From: Bog-473 sp963809715
GTDB taxonomy: Bacteria > Actinomycetota > Acidimicrobiia > Acidimicrobiales > RAAP-2
DNA length: 64,000 nucleotides
Assembly: GCA_963809715.1 (NCBI GenBank)
Contig: CAWEKO010000005.1
Location: 248,001 to 312,000 of the forward strand
Direction: 5' to 3'
A model generated the notes under the pieces. That model worked only from the letters and a program-made list of their open reading frames with translations. It ran no database searches and had not been told where the DNA came from. The translations under genes were made by a program, and so were the position numbers. Below are positions 17,729 through 25,485 of this stretch, in pieces. The stretch's first letter is position 1; each line of letters begins with the position of its first letter.

Positions 17729-18781
17729 GTGGCTGGGGGTTCTGGAATAGTGCGTGCACGAGGGCAGTTCGCCGCGCTCGCCGCGCTCGCCGCGCTGGCC
17801 GCGGCCTTCTCGCTTGTGCCGCTCGGCCCGGACGCCGCCGCCCCGGCGAGCACCTCGACGGTGCCGGCCCGATCCTCCGCGGGTTGTGCGACGGCCCAAA
17901 CGGTCACACCCGGCTCGTCGAACCAGGTGCTCGCCGCCGGGGGTGACGAAGGTACCTACGTGCGCGCGGTCCCGCCCTCCTATTCGGGCCGGACCCCGCT
18001 GCCCGTCGTCATCGACCTGCACGGGTGGGGGGAGCCGGCCGCATTCCAGGTACAGGTCACCAAGCTCGGTGACTACGGCGCGGCGCACGGGTTCATCACC
18101 ATCACCCCCCAGGTCACCGAACCCGCGCTGGTCTGGCGGCTCGGGTCCTCCGGCAAGGACGTCGTCTTCATGGGCGCGCTGCTCGACACGGTCGAGAAGA
18201 CCCTCTGTGTCGACACCAACCGCATTTATGTGACCGGATACTCGTACGGGGCGTTCCTCACCTCCACCCTCGCCTGCGTCTATGCCGACCGGATCGCCGC
18301 CGTGGCCCCCGTGGCGGGGATTCAGAACCCGCCGGGTTGCCATCCGTCGCGGCCAGTGCCGGTCGTCGCCTTCCACGGCACGGCCGACCCCTTCGTGCCG
18401 TACCTGGGCGGGATCGGATCGGCCTCGCTCAAGCTGCCGGCTCCCGACGGATCACACCGCACGCTCGGCCAGGCCCTCGGCAAGAAGGCGTCCAAGGTCA
18501 AGGGACCGACCATCCCCGCCAACACGGCCGCCTGGGCCAAGCGCAACGGTTGCGCGCCCAGGCCGACCGGACGGAGCGTCGCTACCGGGGTGACCCTCAT
18601 TACGTATTCCTGCCCCAAAGGCGACGCGGTGGAGCTCTACCGCGTCACGGGGGGTGGACACGCCTGGCCCGGTAGTTCGGTTTCCCAAGCAATCGCAGCC
18701 TCTGTGGGCTACACCACCATGGCGATCTCGGCCGACCAGATCATGTGGGCCTTTTTCGTGGCGCACCCGCTCCGGCACTGA
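17729..18781 (+). CDS. secreted esterase of the PHB-depolymerase/LpqC type
   Basis: About 350-aa exported alpha/beta hydrolase. The GTG at 17729 follows GGGGAGAGG at good spacing and gives a signal peptide with an Ala-rich core (residues about 12-30), so it is preferred to the upstream frame start. The oxyanion region VIDLHGWGEP lies near residue 90, the nucleophile elbow GYSYGAFLT near 170 (Ser in G-x-S-x-G), an Asp candidate in FHGTADPFVPY near 213, and the His in GGGHAWPG near 312. The family (Esterase_PHB, feruloyl-esterase and LpqC relatives) hydrolyses polyester or acylated polymer substrates; the real substrate is unknown. It stands alone, divergent from the pseudokinase gene. Confidence 0.85.
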   Translation: MAGGSGIVRARGQFAALAALAALAAAFSLVPLGPDAAAPASTSTVPARSSAGCATAQTVTPGSSNQVLAAGGDEGTYVRAVPPSYSGRTPLPVVIDLHGWGEPAAFQVQVTKLGDYGAAHGFITITPQVTEPALVWRLGSSGKDVVFMGALLDTVEKTLCVDTNRIYVTGYSYGAFLTSTLACVYADRIAAVAPVAGIQNPPGCHPSRPVPVVAFHGTADPFVPYLGGIGSASLKLPAPDGSHRTLGQALGKKASKVKGPTIPANTAAWAKRNGCAPRPTGRSVATGVTLITYSCPKGDAVELYRVTGGGHAWPGSSVSQAIAASVGYTTMAISADQIMWAFFVAHPLRH

Positions 18782-19003
18782 AGTCACCGCGGCTGGTCGC
18801 GGGGTGCCTCCGAGCACGCCGCAGCACGAGCCGCCCCGGCCGGCGCCGGTACTCGAAACGGCAGATTGGCCCCTGAATAGGAGTCGTGAAGCTGGCCGAG
18901 ACAATGTGCGTCAACCCGCAAGTCGTTCGGTCCGGGTGAAACCGGGCCACAAGCCACATGTGGCGTCTGACACCTCGGCTTCGGTGTTGTGCTCGCAGCA
19001 GGC

Positions 19004-19768
19004 TTACGCGGTCACGCCTCTCTTGTCGTCGTCCTCAAATTGAGCTCGCAACTGCTGCAGGCTCTTGGCCAGAAGACGACTTACCTGCATCTGACTTACA
19101 CCCAGACGCCGAGCAATCGCGGATTGACTCATTTCGTCGATGAAACGCATGCGAATGAGTTCCTGGTCTGCCGTGGAGAGACCCTGTACTGCCTCAATCA
19201 GAATGGAACGAGTGTCGGCATGATCCATCTCGTCCCCCTCCTGTTCGACCGGAGGCGGGTTGCCGTTCTCGTCGCGGGGATGATCGAGCGAGTCCGAACG
19301 ATACAACCGACCGGCTTCCATGGCTTCGAGTACCGCTGCAACCGGTGCGTTCATTGCATCTGCGATCTCCGCCACGGTGGGCGGGCGCCCAAGTTGATGC
19401 GTCAACTCCTCAACTTGCCGGCTCATCTCCAGATAGAGCTCTTGGATGCGGCGCGGCGCACGCACCGACCATCCCTTGTCTCGAAAGTAGCGCTTGAGTT
19501 CGCCGACCATGTACGGAACGGCAAAAGAGTTGAATTTTATCGATCTCTCTGGATCGAACCGCTCCACCGCTTTCAAGAGCGCGAGACAGGCAACCTGGAA
19601 GAGATCGTCAAATGGCTCACCCCGATAGGCAAATCGCCCGGCCAAGTGCTTTGCGAGGCCCAGATGCTCTTCGACGATGGCATCGCGCAATTCCACTCGT
19701 TGCGTTCGAGCCAGCTCCCGGAACTGCTCCAGCTCGTCATCCGAATCGTTGGCCAGGCGTTCCACCAC
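19004..19768 (-). CDS. sigF: RNA polymerase sigma factor, SigF/SigB family
   Basis: 254-aa group 3 sigma factor. Region 2 covers residues about 28-100 (LFQVACLALLKAVERFDPER, then the -10 recognition helix FNSFAVPYMVGELKRYFRD), region 3 about 112-170, and region 4 about 198-245 (LIRMRFIDEMSQSAIARRLG helix-turn-helix). This subfamily (σF, σB, σG) reads GTTT-N15-17-GGGTAT promoters. The GTG start at 19768 shares one base with the TAG of the anti-sigma gene. It is the last gene of rsbV-rsbW-sigF. Likely controls a general-stress or stationary-phase regulon. A perfect promoter of this class lies just upstream of the operon, on the other strand. Confidence 0.93.
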   Translation of the reverse strand: MVERLANDSDDELEQFRELARTQRVELRDAIVEEHLGLAKHLAGRFAYRGEPFDDLFQVACLALLKAVERFDPERSIKFNSFAVPYMVGELKRYFRDKGWSVRAPRRIQELYLEMSRQVEELTHQLGRPPTVAEIADAMNAPVAAVLEAMEAGRLYRSDSLDHPRDENGNPPPVEQEGDEMDHADTRSILIEAVQGLSTADQELIRMRFIDEMSQSAIARRLGVSQMQVSRLLAKSLQQLRAQFEDDDKRGVTA

Positions 19769-20181
19769 TACGAGAATCGGGACTTACGAAGCCACACACA
19801 AGGGTGTCCTTGGTCGTCTGTCGACGATCCATGCTCATCGACGAGGGCGGACAACAGCTGGAGGGACAGCTCTTGGTCCTGCGCCGCGCGGCTCTCGAGT
19901 CGAGACGGTGATTCGGGTATCGGATCGAACGTGAGCGAAATTGAGACTTCAGAATTCGAACGAAGAATCTCGATCGCTGTGTCCCCCTGATTCCGCAAGA
20001 CTCCGCTGGACGCGTAGAGCTCATCAACGGCGAGTTGCAGATCCTGCACCTCTTCAATATCGAAACCTGCTCGAACCGCGGCAACTCCGGCCGCAAATCG
20101 CGCCAAGGCAACGAAGTCGCCATGATTCGGAACAGTAAGTCGTAGTCGGTCCTCGTCCGTAGCGATCGTCGAAACGCTCAT
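19768..20181 (-). CDS. rsbW: anti-sigma factor, RsbW-like serine-kinase fold
   Basis: 137-aa GHKL ATPase-fold protein between rsbV and sigF, overlapping both (ATGA with rsbV, one base with sigF). Known family role: binds and blocks the sigma factor, and phosphorylates the STAS antagonist. Helix one and the N-box region (residues about 45-62) read LQLAVDELYASSG; the Asn expected four residues after the Glu is Ser. The glycine-rich G1 and G2 loops are also not evident in the C-terminal half. ATP binding may therefore be weak, as in some actinobacterial UsfX-type anti-sigmas that rely more on binding than on kinase activity. Identification rests on fold and position. Confidence 0.85.
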   Translation of the reverse strand: MSVSTIATDEDRLRLTVPNHGDFVALARFAAGVAAVRAGFDIEEVQDLQLAVDELYASSGVLRNQGDTAIEILRSNSEVSISLTFDPIPESPSRLESRAAQDQELSLQLLSALVDEHGSSTDDQGHPCVWLRKSRFS

Positions 20182-20546
20182 GAGGGCGAGCCAGCCTGGC
20201 TCAGGTGGGTAGAGAGGGCGGCGCGTGAGTCAAAGATCGCAAAGCTCCCAGTCAGGCCGGTCAATTCAAAGACCCTGAGAATCCGTGGATCATCGGCTAC
20301 CAGGAACAGCCTGTGTTCGCTGTCATCTGTGCGCTCCAAGGCCCAGGTCAACACACCAAGGGCAACCGAGTCGATAAAAGTGGTCCCCGTCAGGTCAACG
20401 ATGAGGTCTGCATTCTTTTCGAGCGCATTGGCAATGTGGGTCTCCATTGTCGGGGCGGTCGCAAGATCCACCTCGCCAATCGCGCAGACGATCGGTATTC
20501 CAGGGTAGGAACCACTGGTTTCGGTGTGTACTTCTCCCATCGCCAT
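20178..20546 (-). CDS. rsbV: anti-anti-sigma factor, STAS domain (RsbV-like)
   Basis: About 122 aa, one STAS domain. The strand-helix pattern VCAIGEVDLATAPTM is at residues about 18-32, followed by LIVDLTGTTFIDSVALGVL, in which the Ser after FID is the conserved phosphorylation site of this family. It therefore probably binds RsbW when unphosphorylated and frees SigF. The ATG at 20546 is preferred over 20615 because GAGGAGGA precedes it by six bases. It is first in the operon, overlapping rsbW by four bases. A σA-like pair, TTGACC-N17-TATGAC, lies about 90 bases upstream. Confidence 0.9.
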   Translation of the reverse strand: MAMGEVHTETSGSYPGIPIVCAIGEVDLATAPTMETHIANALEKNADLIVDLTGTTFIDSVALGVLTWALERTDDSEHRLFLVADDPRILRVFELTGLTGSFAIFDSRAALSTHLSQAGSPS

Positions 20547-20607
20547 GCCGGTCCTCCTCGTAGCCCCAACGAAGGGGTTCTCCCTATTGTGATCGTTGAA
20601 AAATCCT

Positions 20608-20633
20608 GTTTCCATTCGAATATCGGTGGGTAT
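20608..20633 (+). promoter_or_regulatory. predicted σF/σB-type promoter
   Basis: GTTT (20608-20611), 16 bases, GGGTAT (20628-20633): an exact match to the σF/σB consensus. It points right, towards the ATPase gene starting at 20708, about 75 bases downstream. Confidence 0.75.
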
Positions 20634-20635
20634 GC

Positions 20636-20664
20636 GTCATATTGGACTGGTTGTGCCGGGTCAA
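20636..20664 (-). promoter_or_regulatory. predicted housekeeping promoter for rsbV-rsbW-sigF
   Basis: On the minus strand TTGACC (plus 20664-20659), 17 bases, TATGAC (plus 20641-20636). It lies back to back with the σF-type promoter, so the operon appears σA-driven while its divergent neighbour is σF-driven. Confidence 0.55.
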
Positions 20665-20707
20665 CCCGAGCCTCCAGGGGAATGGAGAGCTCCCAAGGGT
20701 TCGTTCC

Positions 20708-21124
20708 GTGTGGGCAGGGTACATTTCTCGTATCAGCGAATTACGGATCCAGACCAGCCTTCCGCCCAGCGCGGCTAGTGCCGCGGGAGCGCGGCAGATA
20801 GTGAGTCGCGCCCTCGGTGACTGGGGTCTCGTCGACGCGGAGGAGACGACGCTCTTGTTGGTGACAGAACTCGTCAGCAACGGCGTGCGTCACGCGAACA
20901 CGCCGCTTACGCTCACCCTCTCCTACGATGGAACACGCATAAGGATCGGAGTGTCGGACGAGGACAGATCCCCGCCCACGCTCGAGGCGGCTTCTGTCAA
21001 GACTCACCACGGCTGGGGGCTTCGCCTGATTGGCGGGCTCTCGTCCAATTGGGGAACCATCATCAATCCCGATGGAAAGACGGTGTGGTGCGACCTGAAG
21101 GTGAACGATCTCGCTCCTTCCTAA
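20708..21124 (+). CDS. RsbW/SpoIIAB-like ATP-binding protein
   Basis: About 138-aa single-domain GHKL ATPase. Unlike the anti-sigma beside it, the nucleotide site looks intact: N box LLVTELVSNGVRHA (Glu and Asn four apart), a short G1 region around VSDEDRSPP, and G2 motif GWGLRLIGGLSSNWG. The GTG at 20708 has AAGGG at suitable spacing and avoids a TTG reading upstream. Such free-standing domains are common in actinobacteria as serine kinases for STAS proteins. The σF-type promoter immediately upstream suggests SigF drives it, which would close a feedback loop onto RsbV (inference). Confidence 0.85.
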   Translation: MWAGYISRISELRIQTSLPPSAASAAGARQIVSRALGDWGLVDAEETTLLLVTELVSNGVRHANTPLTLTLSYDGTRIRIGVSDEDRSPPTLEAASVKTHHGWGLRLIGGLSSNWGTIINPDGKTVWCDLKVNDLAPS

Positions 21125-21160
21125 GCGGGTTCTCCGGGGCTGGTAACGCGACGACCGTAT

Positions 21161-21552
21161 TCATCCTCGGCAAGAGCCTCTTGACGGCGAGCGGCGGTCT
21201 TGGCGCCGCCAGGACGTCCGCACGTGTCCGAGATGAGCAGCGATCGGCGCTCTGTCGGGCACCGAGTACACGATCTGTTCCGTCGCGGGATGGATGAGTG
21301 CAGGAGCAGACACGTGGACGAGCCCACACGCGCCAAGCCTTGCCGCAAACTGGTCGAGCGCCTCGAGGATGGCTGCGGGATCGGGAGCAAGGTCGACAAG
21401 GGCGCCAAGGCACTCTGAAGTTGGCCCATAGCGGTCACTGACTCAACTCCGAGCTCGACGGCGTCCATGACGACGAGCACGATCCGACCGCCTGCGATCG
21501 GCGTGGTGTCGGACGAATCGCCGCCCACAGCCCCACTCAGCCGCCGGGACAT
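21161..21552 (-). pseudogene. decayed PP2C (SpoIIE/RsbU-like) phosphatase fragment
   Basis: The minus strand shows, in one frame, RIVLVVMDAVELGVESVTAM followed by GQLQSAL, and in the next frame GALVDLAPDPAAILEALDQF, then ARLGACGLVHVSAPALIHPA and TEQIVYSVPDRAP. This is the layout of the middle of RsbU-type phosphatases (DVxGHGxxAA-TMGQLR-xLR-xL ... L-x-x-LD ... Y-x-SAGHPP). The metal-binding DVxGHG is degraded, the frame changes near 21410, and both ends are missing. Such phosphatases dephosphorylate RsbV to switch on SigF/SigB; position next to the sigF cluster fits. Identification is from motif memory only. Confidence 0.45.
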
Positions 21553-22040
21553 TGCGCTTGGAGACCTCAGAGTCGGGAATCGGCAAATACCGTCCCTCCC
21601 CAACGTGGACCTCGGAGCGTCTCGGCCCGGTGGCTCATCGCCGGCCAACATTCTGCGCAATCGACATTTACGCGAGAACGGACCGTGTTGCGGATCAGAA
21701 CCGTGATGAACCTTGGCGATTGCGCAACGGATCCCCGGTCGTCACGCCGAAGACCTCACCACGGAACCCTTGAACCCACTTCGACCCGCAGATGACGGGC
21801 GGTCGCGGAGACGGTCGCCGTCCGCGACTCGGGCATCGGACAATTCAGGAGGACGCTTCGCCTTCTCCACCCTCACGCGGCGAGGATCGGGCGGCGCTGG
21901 CCGGGCGGCTGTCCGCCGACTGCCCGCGACCCACGAGGCCGATCCACTGCCAGAGGTGCTCTCGTCTCGCCCGCGGCTGCTCCGGGGCTTGTAGCGTCAG
22001 GGGAGCAGCACCAGAGCGCAGCTGACCTTGGGGAGGAACC
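21553..22040. other. gene-free stretch upstream of the alcohol dehydrogenase
   Basis: No convincing gene. A short plus-strand segment near 21812-21845 translates to VAVRDSGIG, reminiscent of a histidine-kinase G1 box, but nothing around it extends the match. GGGGAGGAACC just before 22041 is the ribosome-binding site of the dehydrogenase. Confidence 0.4.
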
Positions 22041-23153
22041 GTGGAGACCGAAGCCGCCGTCCTGTGGGAACGCCACGGCGATTGGAGTGTCGAGCCCGTC
22101 GAGCTCGATCCACCCAAGGAGGGCGAACTGGTCGTCCGCCTTGCCGCGTCGGGGATGTGTCACTCCGACGAGCACCTGGTCACCGGGGACATGCCCGTGC
22201 CGCTGCCGGTCATCGGCGGCCACGAGGGGGCCGGAATCGTCGAGGAGGTTGGGCCCGGCGTCCAGGGGCTCAAGCCGGGCGATCACGTGGTCCTCGGTTT
22301 CATCCCGGCCTGCGGCACGTGCCCGTCCTGCGCCACCGGCCACTCCAACCTCTGCGACAACGGCGCCATCCTGATGTCCGGACAACAGATGGACGGCACC
22401 GTCCGCCACCACGCCCGCGGTCAGGATGTCTCGACGATGGTCTGCCTCGGGACGTTCTCCAAGTACACCGTGGTGAACCAGGCCTCCTGCGTCAAGATCC
22501 TCGACGACTACCCGCTCGACAAGGCCTGCCTCATCGGCTGCGGCGTCACCACGGGATGGGGATCGGCCGTCTACGCCGCCGGGGTCACGCCGGGAGACAA
22601 CGTCGCCGTGGTCGGCATCGGCGGCATTGGTGCGGCCGCGCTCCAGGGAGCACGCCTGGCCGGCGCCGAGATGATCTTCGCCATCGATCCGGTCGAGCTC
22701 AAGCGCACTCTGGCCCCGAGCTTCGGCGCCACGCACGTCGCCGCTTCGGTCGAGGAGGCCAAGGGGCTCATCGAGCAGGAGACCTGGGGCCACATGTGCG
22801 ACAAGGTCATCTGCGCCATGGGTGTCGGCCGGGGCTCCATGATGGAGTCCATTCTCGGCCTGGCGGCCAAGCGTGGCCGCGTCGTCGTGACCAACATCCA
22901 CCCGATGTTCGAGATGGACGTCACGCTCAATCTCATGCAACTCACCATCATGGAGAAGCAGATCGTCGGGAGCATCTTCGGCTCGGCCAACATCCATTCG
23001 GACATCCCCAAGCTGCTCAAGCTCTACCGCGACGGACAGCTCGACCTGGACTCGATGGTCACCAACACCTACAAACTCGGTGACATCAACCAGGGCTACC
23101 AGGACATGCGCGATGGCAAGAACATCCGCGGCGTCCTGGTCTACGACGACTGA
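22041..23153 (+). CDS. NDMA-type zinc-dependent alcohol dehydrogenase
   Basis: 370-aa medium-chain dehydrogenase. Catalytic zinc ligands are visible at ASGMCHSDEH (Cys and the adjacent SDEH) and GGHEGAG (His). The structural zinc loop is CGTCPSCATGHSNLC (four Cys). NAD(P) binding is at VGIGGIGAAALQGARLAGA. Characteristic blocks GTVRHHARGQDVSTM and LIGCGVTTGWGSAVY match the actinobacterial NDMA-dependent alcohol dehydrogenase family, which keeps its nicotinamide tightly bound and is often paired with mycofactocin or mycothiol metabolism. Oxidises primary alcohols or formaldehyde-mycothiol adducts in relatives; the substrate here is unknown. GTG start with GGGGAGG upstream; monocistronic. Confidence 0.92.
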   Translation: METEAAVLWERHGDWSVEPVELDPPKEGELVVRLAASGMCHSDEHLVTGDMPVPLPVIGGHEGAGIVEEVGPGVQGLKPGDHVVLGFIPACGTCPSCATGHSNLCDNGAILMSGQQMDGTVRHHARGQDVSTMVCLGTFSKYTVVNQASCVKILDDYPLDKACLIGCGVTTGWGSAVYAAGVTPGDNVAVVGIGGIGAAALQGARLAGAEMIFAIDPVELKRTLAPSFGATHVAASVEEAKGLIEQETWGHMCDKVICAMGVGRGSMMESILGLAAKRGRVVVTNIHPMFEMDVTLNLMQLTIMEKQIVGSIFGSANIHSDIPKLLKLYRDGQLDLDSMVTNTYKLGDINQGYQDMRDGKNIRGVLVYDD

Positions 23154-23243
23154 GGGCGACTGACCCGGTCCGGCGTCCGGTCGCCGCCGCCCGATCCCCG
23201 CGCCTGGTCCCCGCACCCGATCCAGCTCACCGACTCCGGCGGC

Positions 23244-23711
23244 TCAGCCGGCGTGTGAGACCGGCGGGCCCGACCAGATGTCGTTGCAGCGTTCGCACAC
23301 CTCGTCGGGTATCACCCCGGCGCGGATGAGGACGCCGAACGTCATGCAGCCCAAACACACGGCGAACGCCGACTCGAGCAACGCCGCGCCGCCCAGGAGC
23401 GCCAGCACCACTTCGGCTGCGGTCCACTCGCCGAGGATGGTCAGGATCAGCGCGGTGACCGAGAAGGCGACGCCCATCCCCTGGGCGAAGCGCTTGGGTG
23501 GACCCGCCACCGGGCGCTCGGGTAGGCCCAGCCTCGGCGTGATCACCCGGGTGACGAGCTGACCGAGTGGGCTGAGGCTCGGCCCGGTGAGGACGCGGGC
23601 GACGAAGCCGTACGCGATGACCGCCGTGGCCCAGCGCAGGTCGAAGGCGATCGTGAACACCACCATGAGCAGCACGCCGCCTGCCACCAGGCGTGCGGAA
23701 ACCTCGTTCAC
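23244..23711 (-). CDS. DUF4395 membrane protein
   Basis: 155 aa with about four hydrophobic segments (residues about 8-24, 28-40, 80-97, 100-115). Two cysteine pairs, CLGCMTFG near residue 118 and CERCNDIW near 140, are typical of DUF4395, which often neighbours thioredoxin-like or sulfurtransferase genes. It may be a membrane thiol-redox or sulfur-carrier protein, but no function is established. GTG start. Convergent with the alcohol dehydrogenase gene. An upstream frame in another register is a shadow. Confidence 0.8.
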   Translation of the reverse strand: MNEVSARLVAGGVLLMVVFTIAFDLRWATAVIAYGFVARVLTGPSLSPLGQLVTRVITPRLGLPERPVAGPPKRFAQGMGVAFSVTALILTILGEWTAAEVVLALLGGAALLESAFAVCLGCMTFGVLIRAGVIPDEVCERCNDIWSGPPVSHAG

Positions 23712-23901
23712 GGGGTTCGGGAACGAGAAGAGAAGCCGGAGTCGGCTCTCGCGGCTCGGTCTGGTGGCGGGCCGGCGTCGTGATCGAGTGTTCGGTGCGT
23801 GTCACGTGGCCTCCTCCCGCTAACCGCTGAACTCAGACCAGGTTAGTCGGGTATTCGGCCTTTGCGGCCCGGCCGGCGGGTGACCGAATGGTCTGCCGAG
23901 T

Positions 23902-25419
23902 TCAGATCGCCGGAACCGGCTGCGGCGGGGGTGGCCCCACGTAGCGGGCGGCGGGGCGGATGAGCCGGTTGTGCGAGGCCTGCTCCATCACATGGGTGCA
24001 CCAGCCGATGGCGCGGCCGGCCGCGAAGGTCGGGGTGAACATCTCACGTGGGATGCCGCAGGTGTGCATGACGACGCCGGCGTAGAACTCGACGTTCGTA
24101 TAGAGCCGGCGCCCCGGCTTCAACTCGGCCAGCACGTCCACCGTGGTGCGCTCGACGGACTGCGAGAACTCCACGAGTGGGCCGCCCAGCTGCTCGGTCA
24201 CCGAGCGCAGCAGGAGCGAGCGTGGATCGTCCGTCTTGTAGACGCGGTGCCCGAAACCCATGATCCGCTCGCCCCGCTCCACCGCCCCCCGGACGTACTC
24301 CTCCGCCCGGTCCGGTGTCCCGATGGCGTCGAGCATGTCGAGGGCACGGCTCGGTGCACCCCCGTGCAACGGACCTGACAGCGCACCGATGGCCGCCACG
24401 ATCGCTGCTCCGAGGTCGGCGCCGGTCGAGGTGACCACCCGCGCCGTGAAGGTCGACGCGTTGAACCCGTGGTCGATGGTCAGCACCATGTACTGCTCGA
24501 TGGCCCGGGCGTGGGCCGCCGTCGGCTCCTCACCGGTCAGCATGTACAGGTAGTTGGCCACGAATCCGAGATCGGCCCGCGGCTCAATGGGCTCCAGGCC
24601 TTCACGCAGACGGTGGGCGCTGGCCAGAATGGTCGGCACGACTGCGCAGAGCGTGAGGCACTGCTCGAACAGCTCGTCCGCCCCGATGTCGTGGGTGGGG
24701 CGCCACGCCAGCTCCGAACCCAACAGCGACACCGCGGTGCGCAACACGTCGAGCGGTGCGCCGCGCTGGGCGATCGCCGGCAGGAGCGTGTGCAGGCCGG
24801 CCGGCAGGTTGCGCCGCCGCCGCAGTGCCTTGGCGAAGGCGGCCGACTCCGTCGCGTCGGGCAGCACGCCCTTGAAGAGGAGGTACCAGACGTCCTCGAG
24901 GTGTCGCTTCTCGGCCAAATCCACGGCCGAGTACTCGCGGTAGTGGTAGAAGCCCTCCTGACCGCGGACGTCGCCGATGGTGGTCTCGGCCACCACCACG
25001 CCTTCGAGCCCGGGCGGCATGTCGCCGCTGGTCTCACCGGCCGGGCGAATGCGGGCCACTCCCATCAGGTCACGCAGCGAGACCACACCGACGCAGCGGC
25101 CGTCGTCGACCACCGGCAGGTGGCGGTAGTGGTGCGAGGTCAGGCTGGCCCAGGCGGCGTCGACGCGCTCGTCGGGCCCGAGGACATCGGGGCGGTCCGT
25201 CATCCAGAGCCGGACGGCCTCACGGTCGGGATCAGCCGAGGCGGCCGCCGCCCGCAGCAGGTCCCGTTCCGTCAGGATGCCGACGACCTTGTCCTGGTTG
25301 GTCACCACGACTGATCCGGTCTCTGCGGTGTGCATCACGGCGGCAGCGGACGTCAGCGTGTCGTCCGCCGCGCAGGTCACGGCGGGTGAAGTCATGAGAT
25401 CGCGCACGATGGTTTCCAT
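23902..25419 (-). CDS. citrate synthase with N-terminal CBS pair
   Basis: About 505 aa. Residues 4-120 are two CBS motifs (VRDLMTSPAVTCAADDTL ... GILTERDLLRA; then DERVDAAW ... VVSLRDLMG), a fold that usually senses adenine nucleotides. Residues about 135-505 are a citrate-synthase fold: FYHYREYSAVDLAEKR, GALSGPLHGGAPSRAL and GFGHRVYKTDDPR carry the two active-site His, and FTPTFAAGRAIGW the C-terminal substrate region. At the catalytic Asp position the motif is NVEFYAG, with Glu. The ATG at 25419 is preferred: CATAGT ends seven bases before it. Divergent from the HTH-citrate synthase gene. Likely condenses an acyl-CoA with oxaloacetate under adenylate control (inference). Confidence 0.88.
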   Translation of the reverse strand: METIVRDLMTSPAVTCAADDTLTSAAAVMHTAETGSVVVTNQDKVVGILTERDLLRAAAASADPDREAVRLWMTDRPDVLGPDERVDAAWASLTSHHYRHLPVVDDGRCVGVVSLRDLMGVARIRPAGETSGDMPPGLEGVVVAETTIGDVRGQEGFYHYREYSAVDLAEKRHLEDVWYLLFKGVLPDATESAAFAKALRRRRNLPAGLHTLLPAIAQRGAPLDVLRTAVSLLGSELAWRPTHDIGADELFEQCLTLCAVVPTILASAHRLREGLEPIEPRADLGFVANYLYMLTGEEPTAAHARAIEQYMVLTIDHGFNASTFTARVVTSTGADLGAAIVAAIGALSGPLHGGAPSRALDMLDAIGTPDRAEEYVRGAVERGERIMGFGHRVYKTDDPRSLLLRSVTEQLGGPLVEFSQSVERTTVDVLAELKPGRRLYTNVEFYAGVVMHTCGIPREMFTPTFAAGRAIGWCTHVMEQASHNRLIRPAARYVGPPPPQPVPAI

Positions 25420-25485
25420 GAGTTCCACTATGCCTGGGCAATCGTGCGTCTGTAAATGTTGATCAAGTCAATGTAACCTAGGAGC
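25420..25485. promoter_or_regulatory. shared divergent promoter region of the two citrate synthase genes
   Basis: Leftward: TTTACA-N18-CATAGT, ending seven bases before the ATG at 25419. Rightward: TAACCT (25474-25479), six bases before the GTG at 25486. Between them lie TTGATCAA (25459-25466), a perfect palindrome, flanked by two AAATGT/CAATGT half-sites, a good candidate binding site for the HTH domain encoded to the right. Confidence 0.5.

Noticed and set aside
21812..21860. VAVRDSGIG, like a histidine-kinase G1 box
   Set aside because: Too short, no N box or G2 box in any frame nearby.
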